Source: Armatimonadota bacterium (GTDB lineage Bacteria > Armatimonadota > Zipacnadia > Zipacnadales > UBA11051). From it: a stretch of DNA of 6,092 nucleotides. Under the pieces are notes generated by a model. The model made no database searches. It was not told the DNA's origin and saw only the letters and a list, made by a program, of their open reading frames with translations. Both the position numbers and the translations under genes were made by a program. The stretch covers positions 19,440 through 25,531 of the forward strand of contig DPJP01000366.1 of the NCBI GenBank assembly GCA_003542955.1, given 5' to 3'. Shown here one piece after another: positions 1 through 6,092 of the stretch. Position 1 is the first letter of the stretch. The number at the start of each line of letters is the position of its first letter.

Positions 1-30
1 CGGCCCGGTACGGAAGTGGGCGCTTCATAG

Positions 31-1386
31 TTGAGATTGCTGCTGACATACCCCAGGTTCAACCACCCGTCGGGCGATCCGCCGCTTGGCGTGGCCTACC
101 TCGCGGCGACACTCGAGCGGGCGGGCCACGAGGTGGTCGTGTTCGATGCGACCTTCGAGCGCCGACCGCTCCAGTCACTCGAGGCGACGCTCGCGGAGAA
201 GCCGTTCGACGCCATCGGCATCAGCATGCCGACCTCGATGCTGACCGAGGCGGCCGCGGTCGCGCGCGTCTGTGCCGAGGGCTCGCGCGCGCCGGTGTTT
301 GCCGGAGGGCCTCACCCGACGATTGACCCCGCGGGCGCATTGACCATCGACGGCATTGACGCGGTGATGGTCGGCGAGGCGGAACGCACCGTCATGCGGC
401 TTGCCGAGGCCGGCGGCGACTACACCAGCGTGCCCGGCATGGCGTATCTCCGCGAGGGCGAGGTCGTTTCCACTGGTGAGCCCGAGCTTGTCGAGAACCT
501 CGACGAGTTGCCTCTCCCGGCGCGTCATCTGCTCGATATGAACAGCTACATGCGGCTGTGGGACCGGCTCGGGCCCGGACTCCGGGGCACTTCGGTCCTC
601 GCCTCGCGCGGGTGCCCGTTTGACCGCGCCGATTCCACTCCGGCACTGCGGTCTTTCCTCGGTACGCGCGTCCGGAGGCGCTCGCCGGAGAGTATCGTTG
701 CGGAACTGGTAGAACTCAAGCGCGCCTGGGCGCCCGACGGCGTGATGTGGCTTGATGACTCATTCATCCTCAACAGGCCGTGGGTCATCAAGTTGTGTGA
801 TATGATCATGGAGGCGGACCTCGGAATCGTCTGGGGCTGCAGCATCCGCGCGGGGCTTGCCGACCACGACATGCTCGAGCAGATGAAGCGCGCCGGGCTG
901 CGAAGCGTCCACGTGCGCATCGAGACGGGCAGCCAACGCGTCCTCGACGAGGTCTATCAGAAGGGCGTCACCATCGAGCAGGTGCGGCGGACGATCTCGA
1001 TCGCGCACGAGATGGGGTTGGGCGTCTGGGGCTACTTCACCCTCGGGGCCCCCGGCGAGACGGAGGCCGAACTGCGCGAGACTGTGGCCCTCGCTGCCGA
1101 ACTGCCGCTGGATGATGCCACCTTCAGCGTGGCAACGCCCCTGCCGCAGACGCTGACCGCCGGGCAACTCGGGGGGCCAATCGCAGCGGAGGTTGTGGAC
1201 CCGGGCGCGCCCGGACACCCCGTCTGCGCACAGGACGCCGTCGTCGACACGGCCACGCTCAACCGGCTCCGGCGCACGGCCTACATGCGCTTCTACCTCG
1301 GGCCGCGGCGCATCTGGCGGACGGCTCGATCCATGTTGGGAATCGCGGGCGTCAAGAGAATGCTGCGCAAACTGCGGCGGTTCTGA
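31..1386 (+). CDS. Cobalamin-binding radical-SAM-like protein with a degenerate cluster motif
   Basis: 451 residues, TTG start. The layout is that of B12-binding-domain radical SAM proteins. Residues 1-125 form the Rossmann-type cobalamin domain: an opening MRLLLTYPRF, the PPLG turn at 17-20, GGPHPT at 92-97 and VGEAE at 114-118. No DxHxxG motif is seen. A linker is followed by the radical SAM TIM-barrel region at about 185-380, with LDD at 241-243, IETGSQ at 297-302 and GAPGETE at 339-345. Where the family has C-P-F-x-C-x-Y/F-C, this protein has Cys195, Arg199, Asp201 and Ser202, so two of three iron-sulfur ligands are missing; no nearby cysteine could replace them. As written it should not bind the [4Fe-4S] cluster that cleaves S-adenosylmethionine. 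An in-frame TAG lies immediately upstream, and the next in-frame ATG (residue 66) would destroy the cobalamin domain, so TTG 31 is preferred despite only a weak GGAAG-like site before it. Substrate unknown. The membrane glycosyltransferase neighbours suggest a link to surface lipid or glycan metabolism (inference). Confidence 0.88.
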   Translation: MRLLLTYPRFNHPSGDPPLGVAYLAATLERAGHEVVVFDATFERRPLQSLEATLAEKPFDAIGISMPTSMLTEAAAVARVCAEGSRAPVFAGGPHPTIDPAGALTIDGIDAVMVGEAERTVMRLAEAGGDYTSVPGMAYLREGEVVSTGEPELVENLDELPLPARHLLDMNSYMRLWDRLGPGLRGTSVLASRGCPFDRADSTPALRSFLGTRVRRRSPESIVAELVELKRAWAPDGVMWLDDSFILNRPWVIKLCDMIMEADLGIVWGCSIRAGLADHDMLEQMKRAGLRSVHVRIETGSQRVLDEVYQKGVTIEQVRRTISIAHEMGLGVWGYFTLGAPGETEAELRETVALAAELPLDDATFSVATPLPQTLTAGQLGGPIAAEVVDPGAPGHPVCAQDAVVDTATLNRLRRTAYMRFYLGPRRIWRTARSMLGIAGVKRMLRKLRRF

Positions 1387-1423
1387 GCCGCTCAGGGGGC
1401 AGGGAGGCCGGCGACAGTCAGCC

Positions 1424-1430
1424 GGTGAGG
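1424..1430 (+). promoter_or_regulatory. Ribosome-binding site of the first membrane gene
   Basis: GGTGAGG lies just ahead of the ATG at 1433. GGTGA matches the downstream half of the extended anti-Shine-Dalgarno complement (GGAGGTGAT). It supports the ATG at 1433 over the open frame that continues upstream inside the preceding gene. A stronger-looking AGGGAGG at 1401-1407 is too far (25 bases) to serve this start. Confidence 0.55.
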
Positions 1431-1432
1431 CG

Positions 1433-3181
1433 ATGAACGAGCTGCGGGAGGGCGAAATCAGGCCGGTTCTGGTGATGGCGGCGGTGGTCATGGCCCTGAC
1501 CATCGTCCCCTATGCGGCTGCGCTGTATCTCGGGGCGCCGGACCAGGTATTCGGCGGGTTCATCTGGGGTGTCGATGAGGGCAATGCCTACATGGCCTGG
1601 ATCAGGCAGGCCTCGGAGGGCCGCGTGCTGCTGGCGAACCAGTACACCACGGAGCCCCAGAATCCCCACTTCTTCAACCTGTTCTTCTCATTTTGCGGCG
1701 CGATATCGGCCGCCGCGGACATGCCGCCGATCATCGTCTTCCGGGCCCTGCGCGTCATCGGCGGCATCTTCACGCTCGGTTCGTTCTACTGGCTGATATC
1801 GCTGTTGACCGCCGACCGCTGGGTTCGCCGGAGCGCGCTGGGGTTGTGCGCACTGGGTTCAGGCCTCGGGTGGTTGGTCGTCTATGCCCATGAGGCGGGC
1901 ATCGACCTGGGCCTGCGGCCGATCGATGTCGGCGTCTGGTGGCAGGTGCAGCCGGAGGCGGTCACATTCCTCTCGGCACAGTTGAACCCGCTGTTCATCA
2001 TCTCGATGGGCCTCATGTGTCTGGTGATGGGCTACGCGCTCATCGCCCTGGAGACGAGCAGCCGCCCGGCCGCGGTACTCTCGGGCGCCGTGCTTCTGGT
2101 TCTTGGCAACGTCCACACCTACGACATCTTTCCAGTCCATTTCGCACTGGGTCTGTGGATTATCTTCGGGCTCTGTACGCGTCGCTACCGCCTCAAGGAC
2201 GCGGCGACAACCTACGCGATGATCTTCCTGGTTGCGCTGCCGGCCCCACTGTGGTCGTACTGGGCGGCGAACCAGGACCCCGCCTATATGGCCAAGGCGC
2301 TGACGGACACGACGACGCTGGGCCTGGTCAACTACCTGGTGGGCTACGGCCTGTTGGGCGTGCTGGCCCTGGTCGGGCTCGCAGCGGCGCTCAGACGCCC
2401 CACCCGGGCCGACGACCCGGCCACCCGCCCGAACCAGCATCACCTGCTGCTGTTCCCCGCGCTGTGGATACTCGCCCACTGCATCGCCCTCGTGCTGCCG
2501 GTGTCATTCCAGCGGAAGATGATTGAGGGGCTGCACATGCCCATCGCGATGCTGGCGGGCGTCGGAGTGGTCTTCCTGGGGCGTCTGCTGACACGGCGTC
2601 CGGAGCAGGCCGGCAATCAGAAGCTGGTCCGCAGGCAGATGGCGATGGTGGTGATCGCCGCCGTCGCCCTGACCGTCCCCAGCAACATGGTCTTCGTCGC
2701 GCAGTGTATGGAGAACGTCAGGACCAACAACGAGATGCTGCTCGAGGTGCTGGTACCCCCGATCTACATGAGCGGCGACTACGCCGGTGCGGTACGCTGG
2801 CTGGCCGGGGAGTCGCAGGCCGGAGAGGTCGTCTTCAGCTCGTCGCTGATCGGCTCGCACATCCCCGCCCATGCGCCATGTACGGTCTACATCGGCCACT
2901 GGGCCGAGACGCTGCAGTTTGGGTCCAAGCTCGGGGACGTAATGCGCTTCTACGCGCCGGGCTCGGGTGTTGATCGCGCGGCGACGGTACGGCAACTGGG
3001 GCTTGACTACGTGATGTACGGGCCGTACGAGCGCATGCTCGGCGCCGCGCTTGATCCCGACGACGTGCGGCAGCTAGACCTGCAGGCCGATACCGGCGGC
3101 GTGCTGGAGCCCGCCTTCACCGCCGGCGAGGTGACGGTCTACCGGGCGACGGTGTACCCGGCGGTGAGGGCAGGTGGGTAA
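1433..3181 (+). CDS. Polytopic membrane protein, probable GT-C-type glycosyltransferase
   Basis: 582 residues with roughly ten hydrophobic membrane segments, starting at about residues 11-33. The first outside loop carries Asp48-Glu49 in a WGVDEGNAY context followed by NQYTTE at 69-74. An acidic pair in this place is the hallmark of GT-C enzymes, which use polyprenyl-phosphate sugars. Other landmarks are NVHTYD in the middle of the membrane region and FQRKMIEGLHMP at 359-370 in a late segment pair. From about residue 440 the protein becomes soluble, with IPAHAP at 477-482 and GHWAETL at 488-494, probably an extracytoplasmic domain. I recognise this pattern from large uncharacterised bacterial membrane proteins but cannot name a characterised family. 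The frame stays open up to 1193, but that stretch lies inside the preceding gene, is Arg/Ser/Pro-rich and has no good start, so ATG 1433 is used. The 3' end overlaps the next gene by 8 bases, indicating translational coupling. Donor sugar and acceptor are unknown. Confidence 0.85.
   Translation: MNELREGEIRPVLVMAAVVMALTIVPYAAALYLGAPDQVFGGFIWGVDEGNAYMAWIRQASEGRVLLANQYTTEPQNPHFFNLFFSFCGAISAAADMPPIIVFRALRVIGGIFTLGSFYWLISLLTADRWVRRSALGLCALGSGLGWLVVYAHEAGIDLGLRPIDVGVWWQVQPEAVTFLSAQLNPLFIISMGLMCLVMGYALIALETSSRPAAVLSGAVLLVLGNVHTYDIFPVHFALGLWIIFGLCTRRYRLKDAATTYAMIFLVALPAPLWSYWAANQDPAYMAKALTDTTTLGLVNYLVGYGLLGVLALVGLAAALRRPTRADDPATRPNQHHLLLFPALWILAHCIALVLPVSFQRKMIEGLHMPIAMLAGVGVVFLGRLLTRRPEQAGNQKLVRRQMAMVVIAAVALTVPSNMVFVAQCMENVRTNNEMLLEVLVPPIYMSGDYAGAVRWLAGESQAGEVVFSSSLIGSHIPAHAPCTVYIGHWAETLQFGSKLGDVMRFYAPGSGVDRAATVRQLGLDYVMYGPYERMLGAALDPDDVRQLDLQADTGGVLEPAFTAGEVTVYRATVYPAVRAGG
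3163..3170 (+). promoter_or_regulatory. Ribosome-binding site of the YfhO-like gene
   Basis: GGTGAGGG sits inside the last codons of the preceding gene, three bases before the GTG at 3174. It is the main support for this GTG. The next ATG in frame (3303) would remove the first membrane helix. Confidence 0.6.
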
Positions 3182-5525
3182 GCGCGGCGCCCTGCGAGGC
3201 GACGTTGGGGCCCTCTGCGCCATTGCCGCGGTGGCGCTGCTGATCCTCTGGCCGGTGACGCTCGGCGATCGCGTGCTGATCCCCGCCGACCTGCTGCTGC
3301 GGATGGAGCCGTGGCACGCCTACGCGCGCGAGCACGGCTTCGAGCGCGTCCAGAACCCCATTCTCGACCCGATCCAGCAGCACTACGCGTGGAGGAAGTT
3401 CGCGGGCGAGCAACTGCGCAAGGACGAGGTTCCCCTGTGGAACCCATACATGTCCGCCGGCACGCCCTTCATCGCCAACAACCAGTCGGCGGCGTTCTAC
3501 CCCGAGACATGGCTGTTCGCGCTGCTGCCGGTTGAGAGGGCGTTCGGCTTTGCGGCGCTCCTCTATACGCTGCTGGCCGGCGGCTTCATGTACTGGTATC
3601 TGCGCGTGCTGGGCTGCCGCCCGCAGGCCGCGGTGCTGGGGGCGCTGCCGTTCATGCTGTCGGGCTTTGCCGTCGGCTGGATGGCCTTTCTGACGCTGAG
3701 GTCCGTCCCGGCGTGGCTGCCACTGATGCTGGTGGGGCATGAGAAGACGGTGCGGGGGGCGCGGGGGCCGTGGTGGCTGCTCTCTGCCTTTGCAGTCGGG
3801 ATGCAGTTTCTGGCCGGGCACCTGCACATCTCGCTGTTCATCCTGATGATCTTCGCCGCATACGTGCTGTTCCGGGCCGCATGGCCGCCGCAGCCGGAGC
3901 GCCGGTGGACGGGCGTAGCTGCGGGTATCGGCTCGCTGCTGGTGGGGACGCTCATCGGGGCGGTGCAGATACTCCCGGTGGTTGAACTCGTCGGCGCGGC
4001 CAGCCGCGACCCGCACCCATACTCCTACATCGTCGGCTTTGCCCTCAAGCCCGCCTCCGCGCTGACCGGCCTGATGCCGGACATCTTCGGCAACCCCGTG
4101 GACTACAACTACTGGGGCGAGTACGCCATCACACCGGGCCGCGCGTACCTGGAGAACGTGTTCTACGCGGGAGTGGCCACGCTCGTGCTCGTGGCTCTGG
4201 CGCTCTGTCTGCGGCGCGAGCGGCTGATATGGTTCTGGGCCGTCGTGGGGCTGCTGGGGATCGGGCTGGCGTGGGGGACGGGGCTGTTCTGGCTGCTCTA
4301 CCAGCTCTTCCCGCCGGTGCGGACGCTGCCGGGGATCAACCGGGCTGTCATCATCCTCGATGTCGCGCTGGCGGTGCTCGCCGGGCTGGGGATGGAGGGC
4401 CTCCTGAAAGCGGTTGATGCCGGGGAGGGTGGTCGCGTCAAGCGGCTGATGGGCTACGCGGTGGCCGCCCTGGCCGCCGTCGGCCTGGTCGGCGGTCTGG
4501 CGACCTGGTTCTTCACCGGCGGGCTGGAGCAGACGCTGCCGGGCATCGGCTCCTACACGATGGCGCAGATCGGGCTCTTTATGCTGCTGCTGGCGCTGAC
4601 GGCAGGGTTCATCGCCCTGACCATCTCCAGGCCGCACATCGGGGCCGCGCTGCTGCTGGTGGTCCTCGCCGCGGACCTGGGACGCTTCGCCTATCGCTTC
4701 ATCCCGAGCCCGCCCGCGGAGTACCTGAGCATCCGGACTCGCGCGATCCCGGCGATGCAGGCGCCCGGCGGCACGTCACGGATGATGTCGCTGCCGGGCG
4801 AACAGAAATGGATCAGCCGTATGCCGCCGAATCTGCCGATGGCGTACGGGCTCGAGTGTGTCGAGGCCTCCGATTCCCTCCTGGTCCGGCGCTATGAGGA
4901 CATGCTGCAGGCGGCGCGCGACGAGAGCGGGCAGTTGAGGCCGGAGCTGCCGCTGTGGGACGCCTTGAATGTCAGATACTGCCTGACACCGCGCGAGCTT
5001 GACGGCCGCTGGCAGTCCGCCGGCAGCTTCGAGACGAATCTGTATGAGAGCACCTCCGCGCTGCCGCGCTTCCACAGCCCGCCGCACATCAGGAGCGCCA
5101 CGAGCTACGCCGAGGCGATGCGGTACGTGACCTCGACTGAGTTCAGGCCCGCTGAGGAGCTTGTCATGGTCGGTGACCTGGCGCCGGACCAGGGGGAGTT
5201 CGCCGCCGGAGAGATTGTCGAGTGGGCGCCCAACAGACTGACGGTGCGGGCTACGCAGAGCCGCCGCTGGTGGATGCTGGGCGACAGCTTCTACCCCGGC
5301 TGGCATGCCTTTGCCGGCGGCGAAGAGCTGCCCATCATGCCCGCGGATTACGCGCTGCGGGGGGTCTACGTGCCTGAGGCTTCCGAGCAGATAGACTTCA
5401 TCTACTACCCGGCGAGCTACGCGCTGGGAGCTTTCCTGACCGCGCTGGGCTTCGGCGTGATAGCCTTCGTGATGGTGCTGAGTTGGCGGCGGCGCAGGGG
5501 CGGGGCAGAGGCGGTGACGGCATGA
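3174..5525 (+). CDS. YfhO-family polytopic membrane protein
   Basis: 783 residues, GTG start, about twelve to thirteen membrane segments. YfhO landmarks appear in order. After helix 1 (about 11-31) the outside loop carries Asp65 with Gln68-Gln69, then PLWNPY at 87-92, GTPF at 96-99 and the NNQSAAFYP stretch ending at 110. GHLH is at 215-218 in a later helix, and INR at 388-390 precedes a Gly/Ala-rich helix. In the long soluble C-terminal part, LNVRY is at 598-602, WWMLGDSFYPGW at 699-710 and DYALRGVYVP at 725-734, followed by one last helix and an Arg-rich tail. Family members have GT-C-like topology. Studied Gram-positive relatives are implicated in glycosylating lipoteichoic or cell-wall polymers, but most are uncharacterised, so a role in adding sugars to a surface polymer or lipid is inferred. 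Length and both ends look complete, with no frameshift. It overlaps the gene before it by 8 bases and the one after by 4, so it is the middle of a coupled operon. Confidence 0.92.
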   Translation: MGKRGALRGDVGALCAIAAVALLILWPVTLGDRVLIPADLLLRMEPWHAYAREHGFERVQNPILDPIQQHYAWRKFAGEQLRKDEVPLWNPYMSAGTPFIANNQSAAFYPETWLFALLPVERAFGFAALLYTLLAGGFMYWYLRVLGCRPQAAVLGALPFMLSGFAVGWMAFLTLRSVPAWLPLMLVGHEKTVRGARGPWWLLSAFAVGMQFLAGHLHISLFILMIFAAYVLFRAAWPPQPERRWTGVAAGIGSLLVGTLIGAVQILPVVELVGAASRDPHPYSYIVGFALKPASALTGLMPDIFGNPVDYNYWGEYAITPGRAYLENVFYAGVATLVLVALALCLRRERLIWFWAVVGLLGIGLAWGTGLFWLLYQLFPPVRTLPGINRAVIILDVALAVLAGLGMEGLLKAVDAGEGGRVKRLMGYAVAALAAVGLVGGLATWFFTGGLEQTLPGIGSYTMAQIGLFMLLLALTAGFIALTISRPHIGAALLLVVLAADLGRFAYRFIPSPPAEYLSIRTRAIPAMQAPGGTSRMMSLPGEQKWISRMPPNLPMAYGLECVEASDSLLVRRYEDMLQAARDESGQLRPELPLWDALNVRYCLTPRELDGRWQSAGSFETNLYESTSALPRFHSPPHIRSATSYAEAMRYVTSTEFRPAEELVMVGDLAPDQGEFAAGEIVEWAPNRLTVRATQSRRWWMLGDSFYPGWHAFAGGEELPIMPADYALRGVYVPEASEQIDFIYYPASYALGAFLTALGFGVIAFVMVLSWRRRRGGAEAVTA
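4237..4283 (+). other. Putative G-quadruplex motif inside the YfhO-like gene
   Basis: Six runs of three or more G (4237-4239, 4247-4250, 4256-4259, 4263-4265, 4273-4277, 4280-4283) are separated by loops of 7, 5, 3, 7 and 2 bases. This meets the usual four-tract rule with tracts to spare, on the coding strand and therefore also in the mRNA. The stretch encodes a Gly/Leu/Trp-rich membrane helix, so codon demand in GC-rich DNA may explain it entirely. Function is unproven. Confidence 0.4.
5513..5517 (+). promoter_or_regulatory. Ribosome-binding core of the GT39-like gene
   Basis: GGTGA ends four bases before the ATG at 5522 and lies within the last codons of the YfhO-like gene. AGAGG at 5508-5512 could extend the pairing. 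It supports the ATGA-overlap start. Confidence 0.45.
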
Positions 5526-6092
5526 GAAAGGCCGTCGCGCCGGTGCTGATCGGGCTGAGCATGTTCGTGCTGCTGGTGCTGACTGCTTCCGACATCGGCA
5601 TCACCTACGATGAGCCGATCTACATCTCGAAGTCGGTGATGGCCTGGGAGTGGCTCGTGGGTGGCGGATACGGCTCACGAGATAGCACCGACCGCGCGTG
5701 GGATGCCTCTATCGATCAGCAGCCCGGCACGATCAAGCTGCTCTTCGGCATCGCCTCGGGCACGCTGGGCAGCATCATGCCGGGGCTCGCCTACCCGCGC
5801 GTGGGAACGATGCTGCTCTCAGCTGTGCTCGTGGCAGCGCTCTACTGGCTTGTCGCGGCGGAGTGGGGATGGCCCGCCGGGGCGGTCGCGGCGGGGGCAC
5901 TGGCCTTCATGCCGCGGGTGTGGACGCACATGCACATCGCCGCGCTCGATGCGCCGATCATGGCGCTGAGCTTCTTCACCGTGGTCATGGTGTACCTGGC
6001 CGCGCGGCGGGAGAGCATCGGCCTGTGCATCGTCTCCGGCGTCCTTTTCGGGCTGGCGCTGGGGACGAAACTGAACGCCTTCTTCATCCCCA
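5522..6092 (+). CDS. PMT/ArnT-like (GT39-type) membrane glycosyltransferase, N-terminal part
   Basis: 190 residues are present and the frame is still open at the window edge, so the C-terminal part is missing; relatives are usually 450-600 residues or more. A short cytoplasmic start (MRKA) leads into helix 1 at about residues 6-22. The first outside loop holds Asp30-Glu31 in ITYDEPIYI, the acidic pair of GT-C enzymes that bind the polyprenyl-phosphate sugar. QQPGTIKLL at 66-74 stands where PMT/ArnT-like proteins typically have an H-P-P-x-x-K type segment. Pro92-Arg93 precedes helix 2. HIAALDAPIMAL at 138-149 matches the conserved Asp-x-Pro helix start, and GLALGTKLNAFFIP at 177-190 is the typical G-x-x-x-TK-x-N segment. 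The expected role is transfer of a sugar from a lipid carrier to a lipid, glycan or protein outside the membrane; the substrate cannot be told. The ATG overlaps the upstream TGA as ATGA, so it is co-translated with the YfhO-like gene. Confidence 0.85.
   Translation, partial: MRKAVAPVLIGLSMFVLLVLTASDIGITYDEPIYISKSVMAWEWLVGGGYGSRDSTDRAWDASIDQQPGTIKLLFGIASGTLGSIMPGLAYPRVGTMLLSAVLVAALYWLVAAEWGWPAGAVAAGALAFMPRVWTHMHIAALDAPIMALSFFTVVMVYLAARRESIGLCIVSGVLFGLALGTKLNAFFIP

Noticed and set aside
1..34. Possible tail of an upstream gene
   Set aside because: Frame 1 ends with TAG at 28-30 and frame 2 with TGA at 32-34; the latter would overlap the TTG start as TTGA. Ten or so residues are too few to choose between them or to identify a product.
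1193..1432. 80-codon upstream extension of the first membrane gene
   Set aside because: It overlaps the end of the radical-SAM-like gene in another frame, is Arg/Ser/Thr/Pro-rich, and ATG 1433 has a ribosome-binding site followed directly by a membrane helix.
1387..1432. Terminator or separate promoter between the first two genes
   Set aside because: The gap holds only a 5-pair hairpin with no T-tract, and no convincing -35/-10 pair, so read-through into the membrane genes is the simpler view.
760..1503. 247-codon open frame on the minus strand
   Set aside because: It is opposite the conserved barrel of the radical-SAM-like gene, with Arg/Pro/His/Asp-rich composition and no motif. GC-rich DNA produces such shadows.
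3117..4637. 506-codon open frame on the minus strand
   Set aside because: It lies wholly opposite the YfhO-like gene. Its product is dominated by Gln, Arg, Pro and His, as expected when Leu CTG and Gly/Ala codons are read backwards, and no domain is recognisable.
5661..5969. 102-codon plus-strand open frame near the right edge
   Set aside because: It is Arg/Ser-rich and lies inside the GT39-like gene, whose frame (from 5522) shows clear family motifs.
1..6092. CRISPR array, tRNA/rRNA, insertion sequence, phage or defence genes
   Set aside because: No spaced direct repeats, no cloverleaf-like segment, no transposase, integrase, nuclease or helicase motif was seen on either strand.

Overview
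This is a GC-rich bacterial window. It is a tightly packed, one-direction gene string with four genes on the + strand and almost no non-coding DNA. Nothing in it fixes the organism. High GC, leaderless-looking gene packing and a cobalamin-binding radical-SAM-type protein beside several large polytopic membrane proteins would suit an environmental bacterium of a lineage such as Armatimonadota, Planctomycetota or a related candidate phylum. That placement is a weak inference. No tRNA, rRNA, CRISPR array, mobile element, attachment site or convincing terminator is visible.

Layout: (1) 31-1386, a cobalamin-binding/radical-SAM-like protein whose iron-sulfur cluster motif is broken (one of three cysteines left). 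(2) After a 46-base gap, 1433-3181, a polytopic membrane protein of GT-C glycosyltransferase type with an Asp-Glu pair in its first loop and a soluble C-terminal domain. (3) Overlapping it by 8 bases, 3174-5525, a YfhO-family polytopic membrane protein. (4) Overlapping that by the 4-base ATGA, 5522 to the window end, the N-terminal part of a PMT/ArnT-like (GT39-type) membrane glycosyltransferase that runs off the edge.

The three membrane genes are almost certainly co-transcribed and translationally coupled. Each start is preceded by the same GGTGA ribosome-binding core. By family, enzymes of this fold move sugars from polyprenyl-phosphate carriers to acceptors outside the cytoplasmic membrane. 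The likeliest joint role is therefore surface glycan, glycolipid or glycoprotein decoration; the actual substrates cannot be read from the sequence. Whether the first gene belongs to the same operon is likely but less certain.

The observation most worth following up is the first gene. The reading frame and most of the radical SAM scaffold are intact, but the CX3CX2C motif reads C-PFD-R-AD-S. It is therefore either a non-catalytic member of the family or a site of sequence error. I did not find a clearly new multi-gene system.
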